Of a stretch of DNA of 64,000 nt, positions 45,219 to 57,474 are shown piece after piece. Both the position numbers and the translations under genes were made by a program. The stretch lies in the NCBI RefSeq assembly GCF_001638985.1, contig NW_017265135.1:797223-861222 (forward strand), given 5' to 3'. Under the pieces are notes generated by a model. That model did no database searches. It saw only the letters and a list, made by a program, of their open reading frames with translations, and was not told the origin of the DNA. This DNA is from Phycomyces blakesleeanus NRRL 1555(-) (Eukaryota; Mucoromycota; Mucoromycetes; Mucorales; Phycomycetaceae). Positions within the stretch are counted from its first letter, which is position 1; every line of letters starts with the position of its first letter.

Positions 45219-47778
45219 ATGGCAATCAATACTGTACTCGACGAACCTGAGCAAGCCGAATTGATAGTCAAGAACACTATTCCAGATGCTAATGCATTTG
45301 ATTACTTGAGTGACGAAGATGACTCCTCCAGTATTGGGGATGAAGAAGACAACATTGTAGACGAGGAAAACGATATTTTCAATAATTTCTTTGATATTGA
45401 AATGAACAGTAATCCAGTTTTCAATGCATTCTCTGACATGTTTTCTTCTGCTGCTGCTGCTGATGAGGTATCAATGACTGATAATGACTCTGAGATCCTG
45501 GAAGAAGTCTTTGAGACAATTGGCGCTGTAAATGACCATACAAGCTGTTATCCTTTTTGTGATCTTCAAACCATGATCCTTTTTGCTTTTATCGATGGGA
45601 ATAATGATATGATCTCCCAGCAAATGTTGAAGAAGATACTGCTTGCAATGAACTTGATCATTAAGATCCAGCAAGAAACTCCCATAAGAAAAACATTTAG
45701 GTTACCTCGTTTGGATGCTCTTTTAAATTATCAGGCAAGAAAGAAGTCCAAGATGTCTGTCTTTCCTTCACAAAGAATACCAGTACCTGGATCAAACGGG
45801 AATGCATTTGTCCACATTAACCTTCCATCCGACCACTTGAGATTTCTTATGGCAAACCCAAAGAAATGCAAGTTGATCTTGTCCATGCCCAATCGTACCC
45901 CAAACCAATCGATCTGTTTGGAACAAGATGAAAAGTGGAGAACCCACCATCTCTTTCAGCAGCCTATGCACACTGTAAATGGTATAGATGTCTGGTTTGG
46001 AAACATCATTTACTTGAAGACAAACAATTGCAGCATCCGCTTTTTGGTTGAATCGTTCCACATGGCAAATAAAAACATTTTTGCAAGAGGGTATCTGGTC
46101 AGAGCGATTTCGATTGTATGCTATGGCATTGAGGTTGCTGTTACCAATCTTAGAGTAGAGCAGATCTCTCATGTTGACACCACTCCTGTTGAAAGAGATC
46201 ACTACTACAGTATCTCAAGTAGCCTTACCAGATTGAGTCCTGCTCATGACTTTCTTCTTTTTGGAGTTCATCCAATGAAGAATCATATGCCTCTTTCTGT
46301 TTTGCCTGGTAATGTAGATCGCGATGCAGTATTTTACAAAGTTAGGGTTGTTTCAATCATCTTTTTTACAGACGGCACTTCCAGCAATCATTCAAAGCAG
46401 TACAATCCGTTTGAAAGCTGGTTAATGAGATGTGCTGCCTTGCCTTTTAAGGATCAAAATTCGATAGCAAACATCCAGTTTCTTTCTACAATCCCTAAGA
46501 AAGATGGTGCAAATGGTATGTCTCTTCTGCCAGCAATTGTTGATGACTTTAAGAAACTTGAGAAAGGTGTAAAAATGTTCTCCGCTGAAGACAATGAGTA
46601 TGTTCTGGTTGTTGCTCCCATCCTTTGGATTGAGGCTGACACACCATGTCATTCAGAACTTTGCGGATTGCTTGGGCTGGTCACCACATTTCCTTGCAGA
46701 AGATGCTACATCAAACTTAGACGTGCAAAAGACTTTGTGAAGGACTTGTCCTACTTCTGTGAGTGCCATGAGAGACGAACTTGAGAGCACTATGTTCTTG
46801 CAAACTCGTCACCTGGCAGAGACACTGAGATCCCAAATGCTCTGAAAATTAGAATGAACATGCCTGCAAACAAGATAAGCTTTAGAGATCATTTGACTGG
46901 CCGCTTATTAGAATTGCAGTCGTTTGATCCAGAAAAGAATACACCAGTGGAAATCCTCCACACGATACTTCTTGGTGTTGCAAAGTATATGGTGATTGCC
47001 TTGGTTAAGGTCGTGCTTAAGAATGACACAGTCACAATAGCAAGACTTTCAGAATTCTTGACAGATTACATGCAATCAACTGGTCTATCAAGAAAGTTTA
47101 TCCAAAACTTGAGACATAGTGGTTCATTCCTCGGTAGAGATTTCAAGGTTCTGCTTCAAATACTTCCAGTAATTCTAATTACAGAATTCTCTGGAAATCA
47201 TGAGCTAGACCTTGTAATACCATGCTTTGTTGAACTTGGCCAATTGTGTTCTCTGGTATTCGTTTGTCAGGTGACATCAGACTTTGATTAACTATATTAT
47301 CAGAGTAGATAATGCAGTGAAGCACTTGATCAGAGCATTGTTTGACTGCAATAAAGGAACCAAGAACGAGCTCCACAAGGCATATTGCATCAAGCCAAAA
47401 GTTCATTACTTGACACATCTCAAGGAAGATATAATTCGTTTTGGCCCAGCCCTCAATTATGAAACAGAAAAGGGCGAACAGTTCAATAAACACATTTGCA
47501 AACATCTGTTTCATATGAATTGCCAAAACACTTCCAGGGATGTTTGCCTAAAGTTTGCAAAGCAGGTAGCATTGCAACATGTAATTGATGGTGGGTCGTA
47601 GATTAATAGTTCTGGCAACCGAGAGAAGTCTGGGACTGGAATAGAGAGGTTCATTAAGGACAACAACGATACTGGAGATATTGAAGATGATGCCATCCAA
47701 AACAACAGTTTTGGCGTGTTTGTTTTTAAAGATGATCCAATCTCTTGCCCTCGTATAAGACTTGTTTCAAGCTCTGTT
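45219..47778 (+). pseudogene. Plavaka/tnp2-like (CACTA superfamily) transposase, truncated by an LTR
   Basis: ATG at 45219, acidic N-terminus (DYLSDEDDSSSIGDEEDN). The core frame shows FFTDGTSSNHSKQYNPFESW, a DGTSGN-like block with an Asp, PCRRCYIKL, and after a stop DPEKNTPVEILHTILLGVAKYM, the TPVEILHxxLLGVxKY block common to fungal Plavaka-type proteins. Lesions: TGA at 46782 in frame; a one-base change near 47,288 that shifts the frame; TAG at 47599 in frame. Reading resumes each time with family-like sequence. The frame then runs into a solo LTR at 47779 and does not resume on the other side. Family role: transposase; the exact superfamily name is an inference from motifs. Confidence 0.7.
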
Positions 47779-48311
47779 TGTTGTAAATGAGTATTGGCTA
47801 CTGCTGTAATTGAGAATAAGTCTAAAGGAAATAATATAAGGTCTCAGCTATTCCAGTCAAAGGTGTCTACCAATTACTTTATTATTTAACACACAGGTTT
47901 AGCATGCATGATAGTGATTATATTTCATATAATGATAGCACCATAATATGGGATACATCAGTTGATTATTATAAGCATAATTATAACTCATAAACACATT
48001 TACTTCTGATATTAATACTTCATTGGGATTACATACATTTATATAATTAATCATACATTAATTATCCCAAGATCACGTTGCTCTGATTAAGGCTCAGATA
48101 GGATCGATTACCTGACCCCATTCATATAATTTTCCCAATCTAAAATAATATAGATAGCAGTAGTAGTTCAGTGTAGGAATCTGGTCAAACTTTGATATAA
48201 AATCCTTTCTCAATAAACAAAACCTTCACAAGTTCTCACTAATCTTCATTTCTAATCTCAAATCTTCAATTCTTCCTCTTAAAAACTTCTTCAATTTCAA
48301 TCACCACAACA
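47779..48311 (+). mobile_element. Solo LTR joining two unrelated transposons, no target duplication
   Basis: 533 bp with the family ends TGTTGTAAATGAG...CACAACA. The five bases before it are CTGTT and after it GTCAC, so no duplication. The left flank is the Plavaka-like gene and the right flank the middle of a DDE transposase gene. The simplest reading is recombination between two LTR copies, with loss of everything between. Confidence 0.82.
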
Positions 48312-48364
48312 GTCACAAAAGAGAAGACGTTGTCAAGTATAGAGAAGAATGATCACAGCAAATA

Positions 48365-49474
48365 ATGACATATAAAAGAAGAATGGAAGAATATTCAGGA
48401 GATAACATGGAAGTTGTTGAAGAGCCAAAAGTCTTGCATGGTGAAAAGAAACTTGTCTTGGTTACACATGACAAATCAACCTTTTATGCATATGACAGAA
48501 GAGAGAAAAACTGGCTAGATGACAAAAAAAACCCTTTGCCCAAAAAAGATCAAGGGCAAAGTATAATGGTCAGTGAGTTTCAATGTGCTTGTCATGGTAC
48601 AACGCAAAGACAGAAGTGGAGTTCCCAAAAGCTGTTTTTTGCCGGTAAAGGAAGAGATGGATACTGGACGAGTGATAATATGATCAAGCAGCTTATAAAA
48701 GATGCAATTACCCTCTTTGAGTTGCTGCACCCAGACAGTTAAGCTGTATTCATATTCAACCAAAGCAGCAATCACTGAGCATTTGCAAATAATGCCTTAC
48801 TTGCCAAAAGGTTTACCTTGAACAACAAGCCAGTCAAAGAAGACAAAGAGTTCGATTTTAAGAACACAACATTTCTTTTGGATGGTGAGCCTTGTCCTCA
48901 GGCTATGTATTACACGAAAATGGAAACCATAACGAAGAAGAAAAGATCTGTGGATATTCCTGTAAAATATGTAAAAGGAATCAGAAGTATTTTGGAGGAG
49001 TGTTTTCTTTGGTTGGATACAAATTCATACAAGCCTGGTAGCAAGTGGCTTGCTGATTGTTGCAAAGATGAAGAGCCGGATTCTAGATGCTGCGCCCACC
49101 ACTTTCTTGCTGCCCAACCTGATTTCAATGAACAAAAGACCGTCATCTGTGAGGTTGTGGAGGCAAATGATCACATCTTTGAGATGTATCTGAAGTTTCA
49201 CTGCAAGTGCAACTGGATAGAGAGGTACTGGGGAGCTGCCAAGGATTTGGCCAGAAAGGAGTCCGACTATACCTTTAAATCACTAAAGGTTAATGCTGAC
49301 TCTTATCTGGACAGAGCTGGTGAACTTGCAAAGGTTTGCCGCTTTTACAACAAGTCCTGGTGCTTCATTGAAGCCTACAGTCAAAACTGCACTGGTGATG
49401 ATGCATATGAAAAAGTAAAACAATACTCTGCCAGAGTTTGTGCTTCACATAGAAAAGTTCTAAAAAATGACTAA
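48365..49474 (+). pseudogene. Large fungal DDE transposase, 5' end lost, nonsense codons
   Basis: One reading frame from 48365 to the stop at 49472, broken by TAA (48740) and TGA (48776). Blocks: LVLVTHDKSTFYAYD (first catalytic Asp), MVSEFQCACHG, YWTSDNMIKQLIKDAI, then between the stops AVFIFNQSSNH, and further on CCAHHFLAAQPDF, KFHCKCNWIERYWGAAKDLARKE (the Glu) and SHRK. In relatives the second motif reads FDQSxxH, so the second catalytic Asp is Asn here. The N-terminal part is missing at the LTR border; only a stop-containing stretch lies between 48312 and 48365. It belongs to the DDE endonuclease families common in basidiomycetes and Mucoromycota; distant IS630/Tc1 affinity is inference. 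Confidence 0.72.
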
Positions 49475-50059
49475 AATTTTAAATCTCTAAAAAAATGAAT
49501 ATTACTATATTTTATTTTTATCTCTCTATTAAATAATTATTATAATAAAAAAACTTCTCTCTATCCTTTTTTTTATTAATTGATTGGTGTTTTAATACTA
49601 AAAATTGTGGAGTTTTCGATTTTGAATATTGAAATGATTGGAAAAATTGATACTTATCAAAACTTGCACTATATGTTTTTATTTATTTGCATGTTTCTTA
49701 TATCTTAGCATAAGGTTTTCTTCTAACATGCTTGTCTATTTATGTTGTTAAGTATTTTGATAATCTCCAGTTATAAGATTACTTGTTTCTTTTGAAGTAC
49801 TTTATAGCCTCTCTGAAAAGCAAGAAGTATATCTTGCATATCTTAAAGCAAATGATTTACATCATCATCATCTACATTATTAATAATAATAAAAAATCTA
49901 ATATCAGAGTTTGTTATGAAAAAAAGAAAGAATGAAAAAAAAATCTTCAAGTCATCATTAGTGTCATATATATTTTGTACAAATGTATTGGCTACTCTTT
50001 GATATAAAATATCAATATAGTAATTTTATAATAATAACATAAAGTTCTCTATGCTAATT
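49475..50059. other. AT-rich spacer after the DDE pseudogene
   Basis: No gene or clear repeat. The right border merges into the orphan CACTA end. Confidence 0.5.
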
Positions 50060-51009
50060 TTTTAGCGTGTCTTTGAATTGTCTTAACAGATTTTATTCAA
50101 GTAAGAAAAGTTTAGATATTTTTTTCTTTTTCTACTTCTGACTTTTAATAGTACTCAATTGCAATTTATATTTTCCGTAAATGTAATATCTGTAGTTAAA
50201 ATGAATGTCTCTCTCTACTGGGATCTAATTTTAGATGGTCAATTTACTTTTTATCAACCATTTCAAAAAACAGAGATTTTCTTGTTTCTGTTGTGAATGA
50301 GTATTGATTACTGCTGAATCTGAGAGTAAGACTGAAGGATAAAATAATATCCTCAGCTATTCCAGTCAAACGGATCTCCCTTTATGATATTATCTAATAC
50401 ACAGATCATTATACACATAATTGATTATTTATTATTATTACCATGACATGGAATATACAAATACATATACATTATATATATGGCATCATTATATTTCATC
50501 TACATATTTCTTTTATTATACAAATACTTAATTGAGAGACTACAACTACAACTATCTAATATTATGAAACATTACCTGAGTATCTGGGTCGGAATACTAA
50601 AATATTACTAATAGCATAAATGTTCTTCTTTACTAAAACTCTTGGACTGATCTGACTGGAGAAGTATCATATCAATTGGTCTTTCCGGATCTTTCCAGAA
50701 GAACAATACTCCTGAAAGATGACTCATTGTGATAAAGATTACTTAAGCACACACTGAATTACAAATTAGAAAAACATATAAATATCAGTAGATAGTTCCG
50801 TGTAGAAAGACAATCGAATTTTATCATTCTTTACTTTTCTTTTGAAATAAACAACCTACACAAGTTCTCATGAATTCTTTTGTCTATATTATATTTTGCT
50901 TTATTTTCTCCCCACAACAGTTTCAACTTAGATTTTTGGTGATTTCTTGATTATTATAGATCATAAATGAAGTCACAGATTGAAAAAACCGCCCATATTT
51001 GTTGTAGTG
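50060..51009 (+). mobile_element. Orphan CACTA end, homologous to the 14.6-kb element, split by an LTR
   Basis: Reverse-complemented, 51009-50920 and 50288-50060 align by eye with 14569-14870. Shared blocks include CACTAC(G/A)ACAAATA, GGGCGGTTTTTT, CTATAATAAT, AAATCACCAAAAATC, AGAAAATCTCTGTTTTTTGA, AAATATCTAAACTTTT and TTAAGACAATT. The outer end TAGTG lies at 51005-51009. No transposase of that family remains on the inner side. The insertion of an LTR at 50289 with GTTTC duplications is exact against the uninterrupted sister copy. Confidence 0.75.
50289..50919 (+). mobile_element. Solo LTR, divergent longer member of the same family
   Basis: 631 bp, TGTTGTGAATGAGTATTGATT...CCCACAACA, flanked by GTTTC on both sides (50284-50288 and 50920-50924). 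It shares the first ~120 bp and the end with the 533-bp copies but has a diverged middle, so it is likely an older or separate subfamily. Confidence 0.82.
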
Positions 51010-52179
51010 ATAGTTTAAAAGTAGTATTTCTTAGTATAATTTAATATAGTTAATAAAAAATTTTATGTTTTTTTTTAGTGGTTTGGAATTTATTCCAGAT
51101 CATATTTTTTTTCATAAAAATCTCTGTCTTTTTTTCAAATTTTTGCAAAGTCATTTCATGGTTACTCCAAACAACTCCCAGATTTTCTTAATAAATATTT
51201 CGTTTCCCTTGAACTTTATTTTCTTCTCTATTTGGATGTTATTTTTTTTAAATCACAATATTATACAGAAGAAATTTTTCTAGACCAATCACAATGCTTG
51301 AGTATAACTTATTACCATATTTAGTTTCTAATATCTGTGGTAGTAATATAATTATCACTAAAATTACAAGGAAAGAAATCAAATATTTTTCTTTTTTTTT
51401 AAAGTGATTTGGAAAGACAGCTTAGTAGAAGACAAATATAGAAAATTATTGACCAAAAAAATTGGAAAAGTTCACCTCAAATTTTTCAAATATTGAAGAG
51501 TGAGAGGAACTTTTCTAATTTTTGTTTGTCATGTTATGCTTGTTTTATTTTTAGATTTAGAAAATTTTAAAAGTTTCCCTTATAAAGCAATAATTTGCAC
51601 TTTTCCAAAATGCATGAAGGTCTCTAGTATCTAGTAATATTATAAGTTATTATAAATTAATTACAAATTTTTAAAATTACAAACTGATGAATAATCATTC
51701 TAATTCCTACTTCTTTTGTAAGAACAAGCCACTAGAACTTGTATCACCAAAATTAAGCATGACAGTGTCAGAGCTGACATCAGTAACCATAATTGGGATT
51801 TACAAGCAACCAGTAATGGTTGACTTTTTAGGATAAAAGATCTTGACTTTGCCGATTGGTCTTTCACATATGTTTTAGATGTTTAAGACGGTGAATATAC
51901 TTGTAGAAGATATTACTGGACAATAAGCATCTAAGACATATTATCGTAGCTATTCTTTTAGCCAGAAATCAATTATCATTTTGTATAAATAGTCAAGAAA
52001 TACATTTAATAAAAAGGCGTCTTTATTCTTATCTAAAAACTATTCTTAAAAACTTAACGATCCCCAGTGGTATTGATTCTGCGACTTAGTTACAAGTGCC
52101 AGAAAAGAAATACCAGATTGAGACCTGACAACAGATCCATTAAAATAATGTCCAACACATGGAAGACACAAAATTAAAA
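51010..52179. other. AT-rich region, no gene seen
   Basis: Short frames only. Nothing recognisable beyond poly-T and poly-A tracts. Confidence 0.6.
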
Positions 52180-52251
52180 AGGTCTCGCCGAGATTTGAAC
52201 TCGGATAATGAGAATCAGAATCTCAGATGCTAACCATTACATCACGAAACC
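52180..52251 (-). tRNA. tRNA-Gln (anticodon CUG)
   Basis: Read on the minus strand from 52251: acceptor GGTTTCG pairs with CGAGACC (one G-U). D-arm ATGT/GCAT encloses AATGGTTA. Anticodon stem TGAGA/TCTCA has loop TTCTGAT, anticodon CTG, decoding CAG. T-arm CCGAG/CTCGG has loop TTCAAAT. The discriminator is T, as in yeast tRNA-Gln. No intron; 72 nt with discriminator. Internal A and B boxes (TGATGTAATGG, GTTCAAATC) are present. An LTR-like sequence begins about 18-20 bp upstream of its 5' end. Confidence 0.92.
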
Positions 52252-52270
52252 AGATACATTCTATCACATG

Positions 52271-52860
52271 TGTTGTAAGTATATACGGCATTTGGCCATG
52301 TCGTAGTGTCCGGTACCAGAAGGTCAGTCTGCTCAGTGGGTTGTCCAGTGGGTTGTCATGGCGTGTCGTCCCAGTTATGAGAGGCTGACGTCAACGGTTT
52401 GTTGATGTGGTGCTGTGCCCTTGGTGGTAAGAGGAGAATTTTTCTGTGCACAGGAAAAATCTCATTTCTGTTCTTTGTTCCTTCTACACATAATACTTTT
52501 TCCTTTTCCCTTGTTAATATATTTGTCTACATTGTACTCATTTGAAATCATGGTCCCCTATGCTAGTAACATTTCTCTTCTACAATGCACATAATTCATC
52601 TTGCCGACATCTTCGCATAACATCAGTACCTTTATTATTATATTTTTATTATATTTTTACTTATATATTTTATCCTTGCCATATTAATTACTCATCATTC
52701 TATTTTTACTATCTTTATTTTTCTGAACTTCTATTATCAATTTAAAATCTTGTTGACTATAAAAAGAGAAGCAAACTCAACTCAATAAAGAATTCATTCA
52801 GTTTCAGTATCTTTTTCTTGTTTTCTTCTCTTTGTGGTCTATACTATTTTCACTGCAAAA
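52271..52860 (+). mobile_element. LTR-like sequence just upstream of the tRNA gene
   Basis: It begins TGTTGTAAGTATATACGGC at 52271 (or TG at 52269). A GC-richer part follows with two CAGTGGGTTGTC copies (about 52,336-52,363). Near the far end come ACTATAAAAAGAG and CTCAATAAAG (about 52,757-52,792), as in an LTR promoter/polyA region. The right end and a target duplication could not be found, so its extent is approximate. Position and content recall Ty3-type elements that insert at tRNA gene start sites. Confidence 0.45.
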
Positions 52861-53080
52861 AGAGAGTGGATTTGGTCAAATTTTATTTTTTGAATTTTGA
52901 CAAAATTTAGAAGAATATTTCAAACACCATCATTTTTTAATATATTTTTTTCTTGAGATGTGAATTCGCAATTTTTTCTGATTATATTAAATAAACACAG
53001 ATACAAACACAAATATTTATTAATTAGACAATAAATCACACAATTGTCTTAAAAAATATATGTTTTGATTGACTTGGCAG

Positions 53081-53111
<31 letters not shown>

Positions 53112-53678
53112 TAAAAAATTAAATGTTAAATGTAATATTTAATTATTTTTCTGGAAAGAAAAACTTGTTGTTACAGATGCACCTAATTTAGATTTAATAA
53201 TATTTTTATTGCATCATAAAAAATGCCAATTTTTATTAGAATATAATAATGTATGATATATGACTTATTTTTAATAAGAAAGTATATCAAAAAAAATTGA
53301 AAAAAAGAGCAAGAATTGATGTCATAAAAAAATACAAGAAAAAGAAAATTCAAAAAAGGCCACTTGCCAAAATGAGCAAGAATTGATGTCATGTTAAAAA
53401 AATACGAAAGAGAAAAACTACACCATTATATCAGTGATTATTAAATTGAAGCCCCATTAATAATCAGACACACTTTTTTTAAGAAAAGATTGCTGTATTA
53501 AAATCTATTTGTAATTCTTACTAATAGGGACGGTAATCTCAATGCAGTCAATAACATAGTGAATAAGATATATCAACTCATTATTAATGACAAAAATAAA
53601 AGACATATAAAAGATAAAAACAAAATATAGTATACACTTCTTTATTATTTTATTATTATTAATATTATTCTTATTGCT
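52861..53678. other. AT-rich region with short repeats
   Basis: A-rich AAAAATA array (53,085-53,120) and a direct repeat GAGCAAGAATTGATGTCAT at about 53,306 and 53,372. No gene. The left end of the following element should lie here but is not recognised. Confidence 0.55.
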
Positions 53679-56600
53679 ATGAATTCTACAACTAAAATCT
53701 ACACTGTTATGTGTACATGTTCATCATGTACCAAAAATGCAATTGGTAGAATTTTGCAAAATGCACAGATCTTTAAGCGTCATAACAATGCTGATAAGTT
53801 ATTAGACATTAGCCTAAAAAATCGAGGTAAATCATATTTAAGTAGTATGTGCATTACTGAATAAATTGTAATCTGATAATTTTTTTTGTTAATTATCAGT
53901 TAATACAGAAGTTGTCAAAGAAAAGATAGACGTTGAGATAGGAGATGTATCTGATACATCAATTGACTGTGAATATAAAATGTATTTTTAATAAATCATA
54001 ATTTAGATAGCTAATAGTCTGTTTTTACTATAGATGAAGACGATTATTCTATTATATCAGCCAAAACTACTGTACAGAGTGTATCTTTTTTGAGAGAAGA
54101 CAAGATTTTTCAATTCAAAGAGTCTGATGTTGAGGCAACATCATTGGTTTCTGATAATGACAATCCTAATTCAAGTGATGAGTCTGAAGATGAGAGCAAA
54201 GTTGAGGTTGCCAGTGTTGAAAATTTGGAAGACATGGTTGCTTCCAGTATGCATACATTTAAAAAAGAAATATACATAAATTGTGTTACAAATAATTAAC
54301 AGAAATACTTGCCTTTGTAGTTGCTTCTTTAAAAATTTATGAAATGTCTCAAATAAGCCAATTCATAGCTCTATTTGGCATTATCTTTCAGGCGTTTTAC
54401 TTGGTCCAAGCAGGTGGAACTGCTATGCTGAAATTCTTCCGCCATCTTCTTGTTGCCTTTGAGAAGGATACTGATCTCCCGCTCACTGTTGCTGTGTTAA
54501 AGACTATGACTGGATTCAATTTTATGACAAAAAGCATCGTCAAATACACCGTCTGCAATAAGTGTTTTGCAATTTACTTATCAGGCAATCACCAACCAAA
54601 TTTCACATTCAAAAATACACAACTACACCACCAGCATACTGCGGAAATCCTCTTTTCTTTGACCCAGAAGTTGATCAGCCTATCTCTCTCATGGTTTTCC
54701 CGTATAACTCCCTCAAGAATTCCATTGCACAGCATTTTGCCAAACCTGGGTTTGAGTGTCAAATCGTTCAATGGAGATCAAGGGAGACAATTAACAGTAC
54801 CTTGTTGGACATATACGATGGTGCAATGTGGAGTGGGCTCCTTGACAAAGACAATGAGCCTTTTGTTAATCATTGTTGTAAATGAGTATTAACTACTGCT
54901 GTAATTGAGAATAAGTCTGAAGGAAATAATATAAGGCCTCAGCTATTCCAGTCAAAGGTGTCTACCGATTACTTTATTATTTAACACACAGATTTAGCAT
55001 GCTTGATAGTGATTATATTTCATATGATGATATCACCATAATATGGGATACATCAGTGGATTATTATAAGCATAATTATAACTCATAAACACATTTACTT
55101 TCGATGTTAATACTTCATTGGGACTACACACATTTATATAATTAATCATACATTAATTATCCCAAGATCACGTTGCTCTGATTAAGGCTCAGATAGGATC
55201 GATTACCTGACCCTAGTCATATAATTTTCCCGATCCAAAATAATATAAATAGCAGTAGTAGTTCAGTGTAGGAACCTGATCAAACTTTGATACAAAATCT
55301 TTTCTCAATAAACAAAACCTACACAAGTTCTCACAAATCTTTGTTCCTAATCTCAAATCTTCAATTCTTCCTCTTAAAAACTTCTTCAACTTCAACCACC
55401 ACAACAATCATGATCATTCCTTGATGCTGACATTGAATGTGGATTGGTTTCAACCATTTGAAGGCCGTACACATGCAAGTAGGGCCTTGTATCTGTCAAT
55501 GAACAACCTGCCCAGGGAAGAAAGAATGAAGCCGAAGAACATTATCCTTGTTGGTGTCATGCCTGGTCCAAATGAAGCAAGATCGACCAGATGAACAACT
55601 TTCTGGAACCTCTGGTAGACAAGCTGGTAGAGTTGTATGGCGGTATAACTGTAAAGACTGCCACATTCCCCAATGGTACTATTGTCTGCGCTGCTCTTAT
55701 GTGCGTTGCTTGCGACATACCTGCTGCAAGAAAAACTGCTGGATTTACAGAGTATCCAAGCACTAATGACTGTCATAAATGCGAGCGTCACTTCTCTGTG
55801 ATTGCCGGATCAAGTAAGATCGATTACTCTGGGTTTGATAATGAAAGCTGGGTGCCAAGAACAAAGGAGATGAACGCCATATATGCCAATATGTGGGCTT
55901 ATGCAGAATCAAATGCAGAAAGAGCAGATTTGGAGAAGTAAAATAGCACGCGGTTTTCCTAGTTGCATCTTTTGCATTACTTTGATCCCATTTGGTGCAC
56001 AATTGTTGATCCCATGCACAATTTGTTTCTTGGGACAGCAAAGCATATGATTAGTGTTTGGAAAGACCTTGGCTATCTCCCTGCTGCTGTTCTTGTCCGC
56101 ATGCAATGCCTTGCTGATGGTATTATTGTTCCTCCTGGATATACCATTTTGTCTGCAAAAATCGAATCGGGCTTCCCATACATGAAGGCAGACAAGTGGC
56201 AATCGTGGTGTCTCATATATTTGCTGGTATTACTCAAAGACGCTTTGCCTGAAAAAGACTTCAAAAACTGGACTCTCTTTGTCAAGACATGCCAAAAGTT
56301 GACCGGTCCATCAGTCACATATTCAGAAATTGACAGTGCATACAAGCTCCTTGGAGAATTTGGAAAAGAATGCGAGATTCTTTATGGAAAGAGTAGCATC
56401 ACGCCAAATATGCATTTGCATATGCACTTGCATGAGTCGATGCTTGACTTTGGTCCAGTGTATGCATTCTGGTTGTATAGCTTTGAGAGATACAACGGCA
56501 AGTTGAAGAACATAAAGACGAACCGCCAAAATGGTCTTGATGTTACATTTATGAGAGTATTCCTGGAAAAGGCATTTATCAGCACTTTCCTACATGCATA

Positions 56601-57272
56601 TTCCACCAACCTTTTGCCACCAATGATACAGTTTCTTGAGAGCATTGCCCAAGTTACGTTGGTATCTGCTCTCTCGCCCCTCCCTTGCCTGGAGAATGGT
56701 CATCCACCTGTACTGGCATTCAACTTCCCAATATTTCTGCAAGCTGCCACAAATCCATGGTACAATGTCACCAGAAGTGAGGCCTTGCCCCCAACCACTT
56801 TGCCAATCAAGCTGCAGCCTTTGACTATGATGAAGAATGATGACTATCAGTGGTTATTTGAATTCTATGTCAAGGCTTACCAGAGTACAAGTGTTTCCTT
56901 CTGTGTGGTAGGGAGAATCCCAATTGATGAGAATGTATTTGTGAACAATCGGATTCAAAAGGTGAAAAAGATTTTGTTGCTGGGGCAAGAGTACTGCAGT
57001 GGTGAAAAGAAGAAGCATGGGTCTTTTGTGAGGGTTTGTTTCTTGGGAGAACAAATGACAATGTATCTGAATTCCCTGGTCAAATAGAGTATTTATTTAC
57101 TTATACCATCAAGATTGGTGGAGTCAAAAGAGTGTCAACGTTCACATTCATCAAATGGTTTCCCGCCTACCAGTTTAGTCATCACCAGCCGTTAGTTGAA
57201 CAAGGCCTAGAGTTGTGGGAGAAGGGGTATACTGGAAAACCACCTCTGAATACACTAGTGCCAAAATAATTC
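53679..57272 (+). pseudogene. tnp2-type CACTA transposase gene, copy 1 (several lesions, LTR insertion)
   Basis: Starts MNSTTKIYTVMCTCSSCTKN at 53679, a small CxCxxC exon, then acidic linker exons and a long 3' part from about 54,300. Blocks: YTVCNKCFAIY, AYCGNPLFFDP, DIYDGAMW up to the LTR at 54874. After it come LNVDWFQPF, NNLPREERMKPKN, GVMPGPNEA, NNFLEPLVDKLVELYGG, ACDIPAARKTAGF, CHKCERHF, TIVDPMHNLFLGTAKHMISV and a C-terminal FPGQIEYLFTYTIK...LELWEKGY...NTLVPK. Lesions: a frame change near 54,600; LTR with ATCAT duplications; one base missing near 55,573; TAA 55939 and TAG 55960 in frame; a frame change near 57,036. Same protein family as the 14.9-kb transposase but only distantly alike. 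Terminal repeats not identified. Confidence 0.72.
54874..55406 (+). mobile_element. Solo LTR inserted in tnp2 copy 1
   Basis: 533 bp, TGTTGTAAATGAG...CACCACAACA, with perfect ATCAT duplications at 54869-54873 and 55407-55411. Transposase reading resumes directly after the right duplication (LMLTLNVDWFQPF). Confidence 0.87.
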
Positions 57273-57474
57273 AGTGATAGTGTATATGTAGAATATATTT
57301 CATCTCAGCACCGCTTTTTGTGTTCAAATAAAAAAATCTGCTTTTACTATATTCTATTGGCTCGGATATAACAAGCAACAAAAGTTATTTTATTTATTAC
57401 TATAAAGTCTTCGTGAATAGATAAATGTAACACCTGTTTCCCTTTTATTTCATTATTAAAAAAACACAAACGTC

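Noticed and set aside
47266..47306. A very short intron at the frame change in the Plavaka-like gene
   Set aside because: The possible GT-AG span is only about 34 nt and a single extra base explains the shift better.
47179..47526. 115-codon minus-strand frame
   Set aside because: Opposite the Plavaka-like transposase reading, which carries the motifs.
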